A DNA stretch of 64,000 nucleotides. Source: Chitinophaga pinensis. Lineage in GTDB: Bacteria > Bacteroidota > Bacteroidia > Chitinophagales > CAMDFR01. The stretch lies in NCBI GenBank assembly GCA_945872405.1, contig CAMBZT010000004.1, positions 1 to 64,000 on the forward strand, in the 5' to 3' direction. The notes below the pieces were generated by a model. It saw only the letters and a program-made list of their open reading frames with translations. It did not search any database and was not told the DNA's origin. The position numbers and the translations under genes are program-made. Shown one piece after another: positions 62,793-64,000 of the stretch. Positions within the stretch are counted from its first letter, which is position 1, and the number at the start of each line of letters is the position of its first letter.

Positions 62793-64000
62793 ATGATGTT
62801 TAAACAAGTATTTATTATTATTTTTCTAAGCCTTTCTTGTCACCTAGCTATTGGACAATTAATGCTCAGCGGTACTGTAATTGATGCGACAGACAAGAGT
62901 GTACAACCTTTTGCTATCATCACCATTCTTGACACATTTAAAACTAAAATCTCTACTTCAAATACAGATGCCAAAGGAACATTTAACACAGCCATTCCCA
63001 AAGAAGGCATATACATACTCAGCATTCAACAAACCGGTTATATCCCATTTAGAAAAAGGGTATTAATGATTGCGGACAAAAATGTTGGCAATATCGAAAT
63101 AAAAGTTTCTGATAAAACGCTAAATGAAGTTACAGTAACTGAAGAAAAAAACCTATTTCAAAACGGAACGGATAAGAAAGTTATCAATATTGATAAAAAT
63201 ATAGTCAGCCAAGGAGGCACTGCGGCAGACATTCTACAAACATTGCCTGGCATTAGTCTTGATAATGATGAAAAAATTCAGATGCGAGGAAGTAATAGCT
63301 TACAGATATTAATTGATGGCAAACCGACAGGTGCCAGAGGCGGAAATATTGCTACCATCCTCGACCAGATTCCTGCCTCTTCAATAGAAACAGTAGAAAT
63401 ATTAAATAATCCATCTGCAAAATATGATCCAGAAGGAACGGGAGGAATTATCAATATTATTCTTAAGAAAAATAAAAAAGTTGGATTGAATGGCAACCTC
63501 GGATTAACTGTAGGTACACGAAATAAGTATAATGCTTCAGGTTCGTTAAATTATAAGAATAAGTTCATGAATTTCTTTTCGAGTCTTTCTTATATAAACA
63601 ATAGAAGCTTTACTAGAGGTGAGTTTAATAGTACAAATTTCCCGTTAGACACATTATTCTATCAATACAACAATACAAAAGGCAGTTCAAGACCAATGAC
63701 CTTATTGCCAAAAATCGGTTTTGATTTCAATCTAAACAAAAGAAATACTTTGAGTATTAGTGGCTCCTATACCTTTAACGTGAATCAAGAAAAATCACAA
63801 ATATTTAGACAATTTTCAGATGAAAATGCAGTACTTTCCATTTATGCTTACAGAAATACTGCCACGCAGGTAAAAAACAAATATGGTGACATAACACTTG
63901 GTTATACCAAACTTTTCAAAAATCCAAAACAAGAGTTTTCGATCAACTTGTTTTATCAACGTGGCTTAGAAAACAATAATTTATTAGCTTCAGAAATCAG
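62793..64000 (+). CDS. Outer-membrane beta-barrel TonB-dependent-receptor-like protein (3' end outside window)
   Basis: 402 codons visible. Signal peptide (1-22), then a carboxypeptidase-regulatory-like beta domain (about 23-105: SGTVIDATDKSVQPFAII, YIPFRKRVLM), a plug domain (about 125-225: VNIDKNIVSQGGTAADILQT is read here as DKNIVSQGGTAADILQT, then GSSNSLQILIDGKP, then SIETVEILNNPSAKYDPEGT), and barrel strands to the edge (SGSLNYKNKFMNFFSSLSY). It is of the outer_membrane_beta-barrel_family type: plug plus barrel without a SusD partner in view. Opens with ATG ATG; the first is used. Confidence 0.9.
   Translation, partial: MMFKQVFIIIFLSLSCHLAIGQLMLSGTVIDATDKSVQPFAIITILDTFKTKISTSNTDAKGTFNTAIPKEGIYILSIQQTGYIPFRKRVLMIADKNVGNIEIKVSDKTLNEVTVTEEKNLFQNGTDKKVINIDKNIVSQGGTAADILQTLPGISLDNDEKIQMRGSNSLQILIDGKPTGARGGNIATILDQIPASSIETVEILNNPSAKYDPEGTGGIINIILKKNKKVGLNGNLGLTVGTRNKYNASGSLNYKNKFMNFFSSLSYINNRSFTRGEFNSTNFPLDTLFYQYNNTKGSSRPMTLLPKIGFDFNLNKRNTLSISGSYTFNVNQEKSQIFRQFSDENAVLSIYAYRNTATQVKNKYGDITLGYTKLFKNPKQEFSINLFYQRGLENNNLLASEI

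Noticed and set aside
1-64000. CRISPR arrays, tRNA or rRNA genes, integrases and intact insertion sequences
   Set aside because: No regularly spaced repeats, no tRNA cloverleaf sequence, and no transposase or integrase frame was noticed on either strand.

Overview
The window is a gene-dense, AT-rich stretch of a Bacteroidota chromosome. The evidence is: several proteins ending in the type IX secretion (T9SS) sorting domains found in this phylum (CHU_C/gliding type B and the Por-type type A domain), a PorP/SprF-family protein, a fused SecDF, the rpmB-rpmG-DUF4295 block beside ftsY and rimO, a TonB cluster with several exbD genes, and promoter-like TAnnTTTG boxes, the -7 signature of the phylum. 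I cannot name a species; a gliding or particle-binding environmental lineage related to Chitinophagales or Saprospirales would fit. I found no tRNA, rRNA, CRISPR array, prophage or intact insertion sequence.

Layout. 1-3400: the left edge cuts a large sugar-nucleotide enzyme that joins a nucleotidyltransferase, a GmhB-like phosphatase and a P-loop domain; a divergent sulfatase follows, then a broken T9SS sorting domain. 3.5-9 kb: an EamA exporter, then a minus-strand run of surface protein, riboflavin synthase and acyl-CoA dehydrogenase. 9.2-13.7 kb: a TPR lipoprotein and the translation block thrS-infC-rpmI-rplT, where infC starts with TTG and rpmI has its own promoter. 13.9-17.5 kb: exbB-exbD-exbD-tonB, a strong terminator, and a separate divergent third exbD. 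17.9-26.5 kb: two giant paralogous T9SS surface proteins (1090 and 1619 residues) with a duplicated module and a small secreted protein in front. 26.8-31.8 kb: two lipoproteins, miaE, rimO, ftsY and the small ribosomal proteins.

32-44.5 kb is an envelope region: a glycine-rich secreted protein, a type B surface protein overlapping a PorP/SprF gene, apt, a CotH-like kinase with a T9SS tail, a large GT-C-like membrane protein, and a GT2-DUF2304-GT4 set. 44.7-58.5 kb is mostly housekeeping: secDF, folP, an M42 peptidase, a MerC-like protein, a PhoD-like phosphatase, lysA, rlmH, a rhomboid protease, threonine aldolase and an SCP2 protein. 58.6-64 kb holds a WG-repeat protein, a thioredoxin-like T9SS cargo, a degenerate aspartoacylase-like protein and the start of a TonB-dependent outer-membrane protein.

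How it fits together: SecDF and FtsY serve inner-membrane export, T9SS (with the PorP/SprF protein) takes the large surface proteins and enzymes outward, and ExbBD-TonB would energise receptors like the one at the right edge. The least expected signal is non-coding: two diverged copies of a small GC-rich intergenic element (near 9.1 kb and 50.6 kb) keep a 7-bp hairpin through two paired, compensating base changes.
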